From positions 1 to 63,875 of the forward strand of contig CAXQZU010000031.1 of the NCBI GenBank assembly GCA_964228555.1: a stretch of DNA of 63,875 nt, read 5' to 3'. The DNA comes from CAXQZU01 sp964228555. GTDB lineage: Bacteria; Planctomycetota; PLA2; JAEUHO01. The notes below the pieces were generated by a model. It searched no databases. It was not told the DNA's origin and saw only the letters and a list, made by a program, of their open reading frames with translations. The translations under genes were made by a program, and so were the position numbers. This document shows positions 54,417-62,862 of the stretch, in pieces (within the stretch, counting starts at the first letter, position 1; every line of letters begins with the position of its first letter).

Positions 54417-55360
54417 ACAGGCTCCTGCCCCGGCTCGCCCCCTGCCTGTTGCTCGCGCTGGCTGCGTGCCAGCCCGCGGCCCCCATCCCGGCCGACGAGC
54501 TCGGGCTCGAGCTGCTGCTGCCGCCGGAGCCGGTCACGCCGGGCAAGCCGTTCCCGCTCACGGTGGTGGCGCGCTGGAGCAAGGCCCACGGCGACCTCGC
54601 CTCCACGCTCCAGCTGGAGCGCGCGTTCCCCCCGCTGGTCCTGCAGCTGGAAGGCGTGCAGCGGCGCGAGGACGGACTGCGCATCGAGGAGGCCCGCACC
54701 TACCGCGCCTACGCCATGACCCGGGGCGACGTCGTGCTGGCACCCGCCACCTGGGCGCCGCGCCCCCCCACGGCCCCGGCGCTGCGCGCGGCCACGCCGC
54801 GCACCACCGTGCGCGTGCGGCCCGAGGTGGATGCCGCGGATGGGCTGGCGCTCGAGGTGCCGCTGCCCACGCTGCAGGCCCCGAGGCCCCGCTGGCTGGG
54901 CTGGGCGGGCATGGGCCTGGTGGTGGTCCTGCTGCTGCTCGAGGGCTGGCGGCTGCGGCAGCGCCGGCAGGCGCGGCAGGCCGCCGGCGACAGGCCCGGG
55001 CAGGTGCCCGGCGACGTGCGCGCCCTGCTGGAAGCGCGGGCCGGGCAGGCGCCCGCGGCCGAGGTGCGGGCACTGTGCCAGCAGGTGCGGCAGGCGCTGG
55101 CTGAGGCCGGCCTGCCTGCCCCGTCGCGCACCGCCGCCGAGACGCTGGCCGCGGCTCCCGCCCTGGGAGGTGCCTTCGCGCCGGGGGCCCGCGGGCTCGC
55201 CGCGCTCACGCGCCTGCTGCAGCAGGGCGAGGCCATCACCTATGCCGCGGAGGTGCCCAGCGCCGCGCAGGCCGTGGCGCGGCGGGAGGATGCCGCCGAG
55301 GTGCTCCAGTCGCTCTCCACGGCAGCGCACGACCTCGTGCAGCAAGGCCCAACCCCATGA
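54413..55360 (+). CDS. Membrane-anchored Bat-operon protein (DUF4381-like position)
   Basis: 315 aa. It has a lipobox signal (LAPCLLLALAAC, Cys at about residue 19) and an extracytoplasmic beta-rich domain (residues about 25-155). A membrane helix (GWAGMGLVVVLLLLEGWRL, about 162-180) is followed by a helical cytoplasmic tail with QVRQALAEAGLPAPSRTAAE. It sits where DUF4381-like proteins lie in other MoxR/Bat operons, but is about twice their usual length and carries an extra outer domain, like a small BatD. It overlaps genes on both sides by 4 bp (ATGA). No enzyme motif was found. Confidence 0.75.
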   Translation: MNRLLPRLAPCLLLALAACQPAAPIPADELGLELLLPPEPVTPGKPFPLTVVARWSKAHGDLASTLQLERAFPPLVLQLEGVQRREDGLRIEEARTYRAYAMTRGDVVLAPATWAPRPPTAPALRAATPRTTVRVRPEVDAADGLALEVPLPTLQAPRPRWLGWAGMGLVVVLLLLEGWRLRQRRQARQAAGDRPGQVPGDVRALLEARAGQAPAAEVRALCQQVRQALAEAGLPAPSRTAAETLAAAPALGGAFAPGARGLAALTRLLQQGEAITYAAEVPSAAQAVARREDAAEVLQSLSTAAHDLVQQGPTP

Positions 55361-56358
55361 GCATGCTGCTGGAGCGCGCCACCGGCCTCGTGCTGCGCGA
55401 GCCCCTCGTGCTGGCGCTGGGCCTGTGCGGGCTCGCGGCCTGCGTGCTGGTGCTGGCCCTGCTGCGGCGCCGGACGCCGCACGCGGTGCCCATCGCCGCG
55501 CTGGCCCCGGGCCACGCCGGCGCGCTGCCTCGTACCTGGCGCACGCGCCTGGTGCACCTGCCGCTCGCGCTCGCGCTGCTGGGCCTCGCGCTGCTCTTGG
55601 TGGTGCTGGCGCGTCCCGCGGCCCGCGTGGCGCATGCCCGGCCCGTGGAGGGCCTCGACCTGCTGCTGGCGCTGGACATCTCCTCGTCGATGACCGCGCG
55701 CGGGCCCGACGGCCTCTCGCGCCTCGCCCATGCACAGCAGGCCGCGCGCGAGTTCATCGACGCCCGGCCGCACGACCGCGTGGGCCTCGTCGCCTTCGCG
55801 CGCTACGCCGAGCTGCTGTGCCCCCCCACGCGCGACCATGGCGCGCTCAAGGCGCAGTTGGCTGCGCTGCGCCCCGTGGCCGCGGACGGGCCCGAGGACG
55901 CCACCGCGATCGGGGCCGCGGCAGCCCTGGCGGCCGACACGCTGTCCCCGCGCGGCACGGCAGCGCGCGTGGTGGTGCTGCTCACCGACGGCGAGGAGAA
56001 CGTGGCCTTGGCGGGCAATGCCGGCGAGGTGGCGCCGGCCCACGCCGCCCAGCTGGCCGCAGGGCGGGGCGTGCGCCTGCACGTGATCGCCACCGGGGGC
56101 GCGGTGCCCGGGCGGCCCGCACCCGACCTCGCGCCCGTGCGCGCGATGGCGGCGCGCACGGGCGGGCGCCTGCTGGAGGCGGGCGACGCGCGCGCGCTGG
56201 GCGAGGCCTACGCGGCCATCGACCGGCTCGAGCGCAGCAGCGTGCCCGAGCCGGAGGTGACGCTGGAGGACCGGCCCGGCGCGTTCCTCGGGCTGGCGCT
56301 GCTGCTGCTGCTGGCCGCGCGGCTGCTGGGCGCCGGCCCGCTGGGCGTGCGCGCATGA
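55357..56358 (+). CDS. batA: BatA-like VWA membrane protein
   Basis: 333 aa. N-terminal helices at about 12-36 and 65-85 (LALALLGLALLLVVLARPAA) are followed by a von Willebrand A domain with an intact MIDAS: LLALDISSSMTARGP (DxSxS), the Thr in EDATAIGAAAALA, and VVVLLTDGEENVALAG (Asp). A C-terminal helix (FLGLALLLLLAARLLG) closes the protein. The VWA domain faces the periplasm and should bind divalent metal and a partner. It overlaps both neighbours by ATGA. The gene name follows Bacteroides bat usage and is by position and domain only. Confidence 0.9.
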   Translation: MSMLLERATGLVLREPLVLALGLCGLAACVLVLALLRRRTPHAVPIAALAPGHAGALPRTWRTRLVHLPLALALLGLALLLVVLARPAARVAHARPVEGLDLLLALDISSSMTARGPDGLSRLAHAQQAAREFIDARPHDRVGLVAFARYAELLCPPTRDHGALKAQLAALRPVAADGPEDATAIGAAAALAADTLSPRGTAARVVVLLTDGEENVALAGNAGEVAPAHAAQLAAGRGVRLHVIATGGAVPGRPAPDLAPVRAMAARTGGRLLEAGDARALGEAYAAIDRLERSSVPEPEVTLEDRPGAFLGLALLLLLAARLLGAGPLGVRA

Positions 56359-58193
56359 GCCTGCTGTCCCATCCCGCGACATGGCTGGCGCTGCTGCTGC
56401 CCGCGCTCTGGCTTGCGCTGGCGCGGCTGGAGCGGCGCGCCGCAGCCCAGCGCCGGGCCCTGCTGGGTCCGCGCGAGGCCCGCCTCGGCGCGCCGACGCC
56501 CGCCGGGCGCCTCGCGTCCGCCCGGCTGCTGTTCGTGCTCGGCCTCGCGTGCGGGCTGCTGGCCCTCGCCCAGCCTCGCCCCCGCGCAGGAGCAGCGGCC
56601 ACGCCCTGGCGCGGCGTGGACCTCGTGCTGGCCCTCGACGTGTCGCGCAGCATGCTGGCCCGCGACCTCGCCCCCGACCGGCTGGGACGCGCCGTGCGAG
56701 AGATCGAGGCGCTGGCAGGGGCCGCCACGGGCGACCGGCTGGGCCTCGTGCTCTTCGCGGGCGAGGCCCGCGTGCGCGTCCCCCTCACGCGCGACCTCGT
56801 GGCCGTGGCACGCGTGGCCGCCTCCGCGCGCCCGGAGGACGTGCTGCGGGGAGGCACCGACCTCGCCGCCGCCCTCGAGGCCGCCGGCAGCCTCGCCGCG
56901 GGGGGCGCAGAGGGGCAGGGTGCCGTGCTGCTGCTCACGGACGGCGAGGACCACGCGGGACAGGGGGCAGCCGCCGCGGCCCGCCTGCGTGACCGCGGCA
57001 TCGTGGTGCACGTGCTGGGCGTGGGCAGCGAGGCCGGCGCGCGCATCCCGGTCGCACGCGAGGGAGGCGGCGAGCAGTACCTGCGCGACGGCGGCGGGCG
57101 CGAGGTGCTCACGCGCCGCGACGACGCATCGCTGGCCCGCGTCGCGCGATCAGGGGGCGGTGCCTACGCACGCCTGCAGGGCGAGGCGCCGCTGCTGCCT
57201 GCCCTGCACCAGCGCGAGGTACGGCCGCGCCTGCAGGCCCAGCACGCCGCCCTGGGCCGCGCAGCGACGGACGACGTCACGCCCTGGCTGGTGCTGGCCG
57301 CGCTGCTCGCCCTTGCAGGCGACCTGCTGCTGGGGCACGCGAAGGCCGCGCGCCCGGCCGCGGCGCCGCGCACCCCGCCCGCCACCCGTCGGGCGGCCGC
57401 CGCAGTAGTGGGCGCCCTGCTGCTGGCGTTGCTGGTGCCTGGCTGCGGCCGCATGCAGGAAGCACGCGATCTCGCGGCCGGCGGGCAGCACGCCGCGGCG
57501 CTCGCCCTGCTGGAGCAAGACCTGGCGTGCGCCGGCGCCCGGGCGCCCGCCGCCCTGCACGCCAACCTCGGACTGTGTGCGTTGCGCCTCGGCCAGGTGG
57601 AGCGGGCGCGCGCGGCCTTCGCGGCCGCCGAGGCAGCGGGCGGGCCCGCCTACGCACGCCTTGCCACCTTCCTGCGAGGGCATGCGGCCTTCGTCGCCTC
57701 GCACGACCTCGAGCAGCAGTCGCGCCGGCCAGGCGCCGACCCCGCCCTGCTGGAAGGAGCCCTGATGCGCGCCGAGGATGCACTGGCCGCCTTCCGCCTC
57801 GCGAGCACGCAAGGCCCCGACTGGCCCGAGGCGCGGCGCAACCTCGAGCGCGCCTTGCTGCGCCTCGAGTCCTTGCGCGAGCAGCGGCGCACTGGCTCGC
57901 CTGGCAACGCCACGCCGCGGCTGCGCCCGGGTCCCGCCGGCTCGGAGGCGAGCGACCCGGCCGCCGCACCCGCGCCGGCCGGACCCGGGCGGCCGTCGTC
58001 ACCCACCATGCCGCCGCCCACGCCGGGCGCGGGTGCGCAGGCCGACGAGGGCGCGCGCGTGGTCACCGCCGACCTGCCCGACTCCGAGCTGCGCCTGCTG
58101 GGCGAGGTCCTGCGACGCAAGGCCGCCGAGCGGGATGCCGCTCGTCAAGGCCAGAGGGCTCGCGCCAGCGCGCGTGTAGACAAGGACTGGTGA
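56355..58193 (+). CDS. BatB/BatC fusion: VWA domain plus TPR-like helical domain
   Basis: 612 aa. Two N-terminal helices, then a VWA domain with VLALDVSRSMLARD (DxSxS), GGTDLAAAL and LLLTDGEDHAGQG. After a helix (DVTPWLVLAALLALAGDLLL) comes a second hydrophobic piece VVGALLLALLVPGCGRMQEA, which looks like a lipoprotein signal with its Cys at residue 364. A helical TPR-like region follows (about 370-510), then a Pro/Gly-rich and charged tail. In other Bat operons the VWA protein and the TPR protein are separate (BatB, BatC); here they are one frame. It overlaps both neighbours by 4 bp. Confidence 0.88.
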   Translation: MSLLSHPATWLALLLPALWLALARLERRAAAQRRALLGPREARLGAPTPAGRLASARLLFVLGLACGLLALAQPRPRAGAAATPWRGVDLVLALDVSRSMLARDLAPDRLGRAVREIEALAGAATGDRLGLVLFAGEARVRVPLTRDLVAVARVAASARPEDVLRGGTDLAAALEAAGSLAAGGAEGQGAVLLLTDGEDHAGQGAAAAARLRDRGIVVHVLGVGSEAGARIPVAREGGGEQYLRDGGGREVLTRRDDASLARVARSGGGAYARLQGEAPLLPALHQREVRPRLQAQHAALGRAATDDVTPWLVLAALLALAGDLLLGHAKAARPAAAPRTPPATRRAAAAVVGALLLALLVPGCGRMQEARDLAAGGQHAAALALLEQDLACAGARAPAALHANLGLCALRLGQVERARAAFAAAEAAGGPAYARLATFLRGHAAFVASHDLEQQSRRPGADPALLEGALMRAEDALAAFRLASTQGPDWPEARRNLERALLRLESLREQRRTGSPGNATPRLRPGPAGSEASDPAAAPAPAGPGRPSSPTMPPPTPGAGAQADEGARVVTADLPDSELRLLGEVLRRKAAERDAARQGQRARASARVDKDW

Positions 58194-59779
58194 GCCGCGC
58201 CCGCCCGCCCCACCTGGCCGCCCGAGCGCGGCTTGGCCCCCGCTGCGGGCCGCTGGCCTGCCTGCTGCTGGCCTGCCTGCTGCTGGCGCCGCGACCCGCG
58301 CTGCGCGAGGCTCGCGCGAGCGAGGACGAGGGCGGCCTCGCGCCCGAGCAGCGCGTGACGCTGCGCCTGCTCGCCCCGCGCACCCAGTGGTGGGCAGGCG
58401 AGGTGCTGGCGCTGGACCTCGTGCTCGCCTGCGACCGCGCCTGGCTGGAGCAGCATGGCGTGGCGCTGTTCCGCCAGCCCGCCAGCCTGCCCCTGCTGCT
58501 GCGGGCACCCGGGCTGGACCAGCCGGTGGGCAGGACGGGCCCCGGCGGGCTGGTGCGCCTGCCCGATCCCGGCCAGCAAGCGGGCCCCGCATCGCTGCGG
58601 CTGGCGCTGGGCGATGAGGTGGTGGCGGCCCAGCGACTGCCCGACGACCCCGCGCGCCCCGGCTGGCTGCAGGTGCGCGTGCGCCGGCTGCTGCACGCCC
58701 CGTTGCCGGCGGATGGGCTGCAGCTGGCCGCTCCCAGCGTCGAGTTCGCGCACGCCGCCCGCTTCACGCAGGACGTGCTGGGCAATCGCGTGCCCCACCA
58801 GCCGCAGCGCGTGCGCAGCGAAGGCACGGGGCTGGCACTGACCGTGAAGCCGCTGCCCGAGGCAGGCCGCCCAGCCGGCTTCGATGGATGGATCGGCACC
58901 TACGCCCTCGAGCCCGAGGCGCTGCCCAGCACCGTGCTGGCCGGGGGCACGCCACTGCGCCTCGTGCTGCGTGTCGTGGGCGAGGGCAACGAGGCCGTGC
59001 GCCCGCCGCCGCGCATCGCGACGCCGGAGGGCTGGCGCCTGCTGGGGCTGCTGGACGGGCGCGATGCGCGCGGGCGCATGCTCACGCTGGACCTGCTGCC
59101 CGAGCCGGCCCCGACGCAGTCCGCCACGCGCGAGCTGTCGGCCCTGTGCATCGCCACCTTCGACCCGCAGGCGGGCACCTACGCCAAGGCCTGTGCCCCC
59201 CGGCTCGCGGTGCAGGTCGAGGCGGCCGCCGGCCCAGCCACCCCCGAAGGCCCACCGGTCGCACCTGTGCCGTCCCCCAGCGCGACGCCCCCCCGCGAGC
59301 AGCGAGACCCTGCGACCAGCCCGGCCACGCGAGAACCGCGCACGTGGCTGGTCGTGCTGGCTGGCCTCGCCTGCGGCGCAGGCCTCGCCCTGTGGCGGCT
59401 GCGCCGGCGGGCACAGGCGGCCCTCGCAGCACCCGCGCAGGACGCCGCGACGACACAGAGGGCAGCCCTCGCAGAGGCTGAGGCCCTGCTGCAGGCCTGC
59501 GCGCGCGCCCAGCCGCCACGACCCGATGCGCTGCTCGAGGGCCTGGCGCTGTGGCAGGGATGCACGCCGGCCGCGCTGGTGACGCCCGACCTGGCCGCCC
59601 GCTTGGTGCGGCAGGGCTGGCCGGCGGGCCTGGCCGCGCAGGCGGCCGCCGCCGTGGAGGCCCGCGTGGCCGCGCGCTACGCCGGTCCCGTCGCGCCCAG
59701 CGCCCAGGACCTCGTGGCACGCGAGGCGGCACTGGCCACGCTGCTGCTGGAGCGGCTGCGCGAGACACGCAACGCGTGA
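58190..59779 (+). CDS. BatD-like periplasmic/membrane protein
   Basis: 529 aa. Signal peptide with repeats of ACLLLACLLLAP, ending about residue 43. Several Ig-like beta domains follow (residues about 50-360), as in BatD (PF13584), for example LRLLAPRTQWWAGEVLALDL and LAGGTPLRLVLRVVGEGNEA. A membrane helix (TWLVVLAGLACGAGLALW, about 385-402) leads to a helical cytoplasmic tail. It is the last Bat protein. It begins by GTG sharing bases with the BatB/C stop (GTGA) and ends in the same way on the chromate transporter gene. The whole module probably forms an envelope complex tied to MoxR. Confidence 0.8.
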   Translation: MSRARPPHLAARARLGPRCGPLACLLLACLLLAPRPALREARASEDEGGLAPEQRVTLRLLAPRTQWWAGEVLALDLVLACDRAWLEQHGVALFRQPASLPLLLRAPGLDQPVGRTGPGGLVRLPDPGQQAGPASLRLALGDEVVAAQRLPDDPARPGWLQVRVRRLLHAPLPADGLQLAAPSVEFAHAARFTQDVLGNRVPHQPQRVRSEGTGLALTVKPLPEAGRPAGFDGWIGTYALEPEALPSTVLAGGTPLRLVLRVVGEGNEAVRPPPRIATPEGWRLLGLLDGRDARGRMLTLDLLPEPAPTQSATRELSALCIATFDPQAGTYAKACAPRLAVQVEAAAGPATPEGPPVAPVPSPSATPPREQRDPATSPATREPRTWLVVLAGLACGAGLALWRLRRRAQAALAAPAQDAATTQRAALAEAEALLQACARAQPPRPDALLEGLALWQGCTPAALVTPDLAARLVRQGWPAGLAAQAAAAVEARVAARYAGPVAPSAQDLVAREAALATLLLERLRETRNA

Positions 59780-61071
59780 ACTCGCCCGATGCGACGCTCG
59801 AGGACTGCACGCCGCCGCGGCTCTCGCTGGTCGCCCTCTTCCTGCGCTTCGCGCGCTACGGCCTGCTGGGCTTCGGGGGCCCCATCGCGCAGGTCGCGCT
59901 GCTGCAGAAGGAACTCGTCGAGGACCAGCGCTGGGTGAGCCTCCCTCGCTTCCAGCGCGCCCTGGCCGTCTACCAGGCCCTGCCCGGCCCCGAGGCCCAC
60001 GAGCTGTGCACCTGGTTCGGCATGCTGGCGCGCGGCCGCGCCGGCGCACTCGTCGCCGGGCTGGGCTTCCTGCTGCCGGGCCTGTGCCTGGTGCTCGCCC
60101 TGGCATGGCTCTACGTGCACGCCGGCCTGGCCGCGCGCGTGAGTCCCGAGGTGCTGCTGGGGCTGGCGGCGGCGGTGCTGGCGCTGGTGGTGCGCGGCGT
60201 CGAGCGCATCGGGCGGCGCGCGCTGGGCCGCCCGGCGTGGTGGCTGGCCGCCGTGCTCGCCGCCCTGGGCACGCTGGCCGGCCTCTCGTCGTGGTGGCTG
60301 CTGGGCGCAGCGGCCCTGCTGGGCGCGCTGGCACGCTTCCTGCCCGATGCCCCGGCCTCGGCCGGGGGCGCGCCCCGCGCGGCACTGCGCATCCCGGGCT
60401 GGCTGGCCGCGCCCCTGGTGCTGCCCGTGCTTGTGGGCGCGGCCTGGCTGGTCGGGCAGGCGGTGCTCGGCGTCGCCACGCCCCCCGCGCCAGGAACCGC
60501 CGCGGCGGCGGAGGCCCTGCAGGCGCCGCCCGGCGTGATGGCCCTGTTCCTGCTGGGCCTGCAGGCCGGCCTGCTCACCTTCGGCGGCGCCTACACCGCC
60601 ATCCCCTTCGTGCGCGACGCGGCCGTGCTGCGCGACGGATGGCTGCGCGACGGCACCTTCCTCGACGGCCTGGCGCTGTGCGGGGTGCTGCCCGGACCGC
60701 TGCTGCTGTTCACGGCCTTCACGGGCGTGGTGGCCGCAGGCCTCGCCGGCGGGCTGGCGATCACCGCCGGCGTGTTCCTGCCCGCGTTCGGCTTCACGCT
60801 GCTGGGCCACGGGCTGCTGGAGCGCCTCGTGGCATGGAGGCCGCTGCACGACACGCTGGATGCCGTCACGGCGGCGGTCGTGGGGCTCGTGGCCGCCACG
60901 GCACTGCGGCTGGTGCATGCGCAACTCGTCACGCCCAGCGCGTGGATCGTGTCCGGCCTTGCGCTGCTGCTGCTGGTGCGCTGGCGCAGCCGCTGGGCCA
61001 CGCCCGCCGCCGTGCTGCTGGGTGCGCTGCTGGGGCCCCTGCTCGGCGCGCTCGCCCGCCTGCTGGGCTGA
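59776..61071 (+). CDS. chrA: Chromate transporter (ChrA, two-domain)
   Basis: 431 aa, CHR family with two homologous halves and about ten membrane helices. The first half has RYGLLGFGGPIAQVALLQKE and YQALPGPEAHELCTWFGMLA, the second LLTFGGAYTAIPFVRDAAVL and LCGVLPGPLLLFTAFTGVVA. FGG and PGP motifs in both halves are typical. Such proteins expel chromate by proton-linked antiport; whether chromate is the natural substrate here is unknown. The GTG start overlaps the BatD-like stop (GTGA), so it is translated with the Bat operon, an unusual partner. Its TGA abuts the stop of the convergent gene with no gap. Confidence 0.9.
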   Translation: MNSPDATLEDCTPPRLSLVALFLRFARYGLLGFGGPIAQVALLQKELVEDQRWVSLPRFQRALAVYQALPGPEAHELCTWFGMLARGRAGALVAGLGFLLPGLCLVLALAWLYVHAGLAARVSPEVLLGLAAAVLALVVRGVERIGRRALGRPAWWLAAVLAALGTLAGLSSWWLLGAAALLGALARFLPDAPASAGGAPRAALRIPGWLAAPLVLPVLVGAAWLVGQAVLGVATPPAPGTAAAAEALQAPPGVMALFLLGLQAGLLTFGGAYTAIPFVRDAAVLRDGWLRDGTFLDGLALCGVLPGPLLLFTAFTGVVAAGLAGGLAITAGVFLPAFGFTLLGHGLLERLVAWRPLHDTLDAVTAAVVGLVAATALRLVHAQLVTPSAWIVSGLALLLLVRWRSRWATPAAVLLGALLGPLLGALARLLG

Positions 61072-62400
61072 CTAGCGCCCTCCAGCCTGCACGCGCTGCA
61101 TGCGGGCCAAGGCCTCCTGCAGCGCGGGTCGCTGGGCTGCCTCCAGCTCGTCCTCCCCACGCGCCAGCCAGCGCACCAGCGTGGAGGCCGCGTCCGCGGC
61201 CGCTGCCCTCGCGCCCGCCTCGTCGGCCGACGCGAGCAGGGCATCCACGAGCCGCACCTCCCACGGCGAGGCCGGAGGTCGATCCCACGGGCGCCAGCCA
61301 AAGCAGTCGACTCGCTCACGCGGGCCGTCTCCGCCGGCCACGGCGCGCTGCAGCGCGAGGATCTCGCGGCACGCCTCGGCGGCCGCAGGCCAGGCGTGGA
61401 GTTCCACGTCGCAGCGATAGGCCATGCACCAGCGCCAGCCCGCAGCCGCCTTGCGCTCCGCGGGCGGCGTCGTCGCGGGCACGGCGCGCGCCGCCGCGCG
61501 GTGGGCCTTGGAGGCCGAGGCAAGGTCGGGGTGCAGGACGTCGATGCCAATGTCGAAGTCCGGCTCGAGGTCCTTCCACGTCCAGCGCGCGCCCGTCTCG
61601 GTGCGCACGGCGCCCTCGGGCGCGAGGCGCGCGACCTCCTTCATCGTCAGGCCCTCGACCGGCACCACCTCCACCACGGCCTCGCCGATGGTGCCGTCCC
61701 AGTACGCGCCCGAGGTGAGGATGTAGCGGAAGTTGCGCGCCTCGCGCAGCTCGTCGCCGGAGCGCAGCCACGGCGAGCGGTAGGCGACCTCCACCTTGCG
61801 CACCTGCCCGGGCGCGAACTCCATCTGCCACACCATCCAGCCGCTGCTGCTCCACCAGCCGTACTGCTCGCGGCCCGCGTCCAGCTCGGCCTTCAGGCGT
61901 GCCTTCTCGGCCGGGTCGCTCGCGCGCTCCAGCGCCGCCTCGCGGCGGCGGAACTGGTCGGCGAGGTCGCTGCGCGCGAAGGGGCCTACCTCCTGCTGGA
62001 AGTAGCGCGGCCGCGCCTCCTGCACCACGCCGTCCACCGTGGCACGGAAGTCGTCCAGCCGCGAGATGCCCCCCTGCGGCGGCGAGGCCTCGTCGCTGCT
62101 CCACGACGCCGGCCGCACGCTCTCGGGGAAGCCCACCCGCAGGCGCGCCGCCTCGGGCCCGTTCTTGAGCGTGAAGCGCGCCAGCACCTCCACGTGGTCG
62201 GGCGCCAGGCGCAGCGTGACGTGCTCGTCCACCATGCGCACGCCGCACGGGCCCCACGGCGCCAGCGTGGTGCCGAACTCGGGGTCGGGCGCGATGTCGG
62301 CGCGCGCGGGCACGGCGCCGAGGCAGGCGAGCAGGCCGCCCAGCACTCCCCACCGCAGGGCCAACAACAGGCCGCGTGCGCACACACGATGTCCGTTCAT
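61072..62400 (-). CDS. Secreted protein resembling DUF4424
   Basis: 442 aa. The signal peptide (VLGGLLACLGAVPARAD) ends near residue 34. The mature protein begins DIAPDPEFGTTLAPWGPC, then ITLRL-type strands (EHVTLRLAPDHVEVLARFTL, KNGPEAARLRVGFPES), as in DUF4424-like secreted proteins that open with a beta domain. A central part has QYGWWSSSGWMVWQMEFAPG and PEDFDIGIDVLHPDL-like stretches, and the C-terminus is helical. No catalytic residues stand out. It faces chrA stop to stop with no intervening base and is divergent from the channel gene over 462 bp. The family call is tentative. Confidence 0.65.
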   Translation of the reverse strand: MNGHRVCARGLLLALRWGVLGGLLACLGAVPARADIAPDPEFGTTLAPWGPCGVRMVDEHVTLRLAPDHVEVLARFTLKNGPEAARLRVGFPESVRPASWSSDEASPPQGGISRLDDFRATVDGVVQEARPRYFQQEVGPFARSDLADQFRRREAALERASDPAEKARLKAELDAGREQYGWWSSSGWMVWQMEFAPGQVRKVEVAYRSPWLRSGDELREARNFRYILTSGAYWDGTIGEAVVEVVPVEGLTMKEVARLAPEGAVRTETGARWTWKDLEPDFDIGIDVLHPDLASASKAHRAAARAVPATTPPAERKAAAGWRWCMAYRCDVELHAWPAAAEACREILALQRAVAGGDGPRERVDCFGWRPWDRPPASPWEVRLVDALLASADEAGARAAAADAASTLVRWLARGEDELEAAQRPALQEALARMQRVQAGGR

Positions 62401-62862
62401 CGCCCAGCCTCCGGTGGGCCTGCCCGGCCCAGCACCATGCTAGGCCCGCGGCCACCCCCCAGCGTGCGGGCCGCGCACGGCACGCCGCGGCGAGCCCACC
62501 TGCGCGACCGGGCGGGCACCGTCGCGCCCGCCCCGGGCCCTCCCCACCCGCTTCCTCGCCGGCTTCACCCGCGGGCCGGGCCAGCCGGGCGGCCTCCCCG
62601 CCAGCCCGCCCCCCGGGGGGCGGGGCGATGCCCCTCGCTGGGCACCCGGCCCACAGCCCCCCGCCGCCGGGCCCGGGACCCGTGCCCCGGGCCACCATCG
62701 CACCTCCCCCGCCGGGGCGGGCCTCCGCGGCCGTCTCGCTCGCCCCGGCACAGGACCCCTACCCCACGCACGGACGCTGGCCACCGGCACCCGCACGCCG
62801 CGCGACTCGCCGCCGGCGCCGGGCCTGCGTAGGCTCGGCGCCTCGCCGGAGATCCGCCCGCC
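62401..62862. promoter_or_regulatory. Divergent GC-rich gap (462 bp)
   Basis: Nothing coding is credible here. The gap must carry the promoters of the DUF4424-like and channel genes, but no sigma-70 box is clear. It is extremely GC-rich. A perfect 20-bp palindrome, CCCGCCCCCCGGGGGGCGGG, lies at 62605-62624. The channel start at 62863 has CGGAGA nearby (62847-62852) as a weak ribosome site. Confidence 0.5.
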
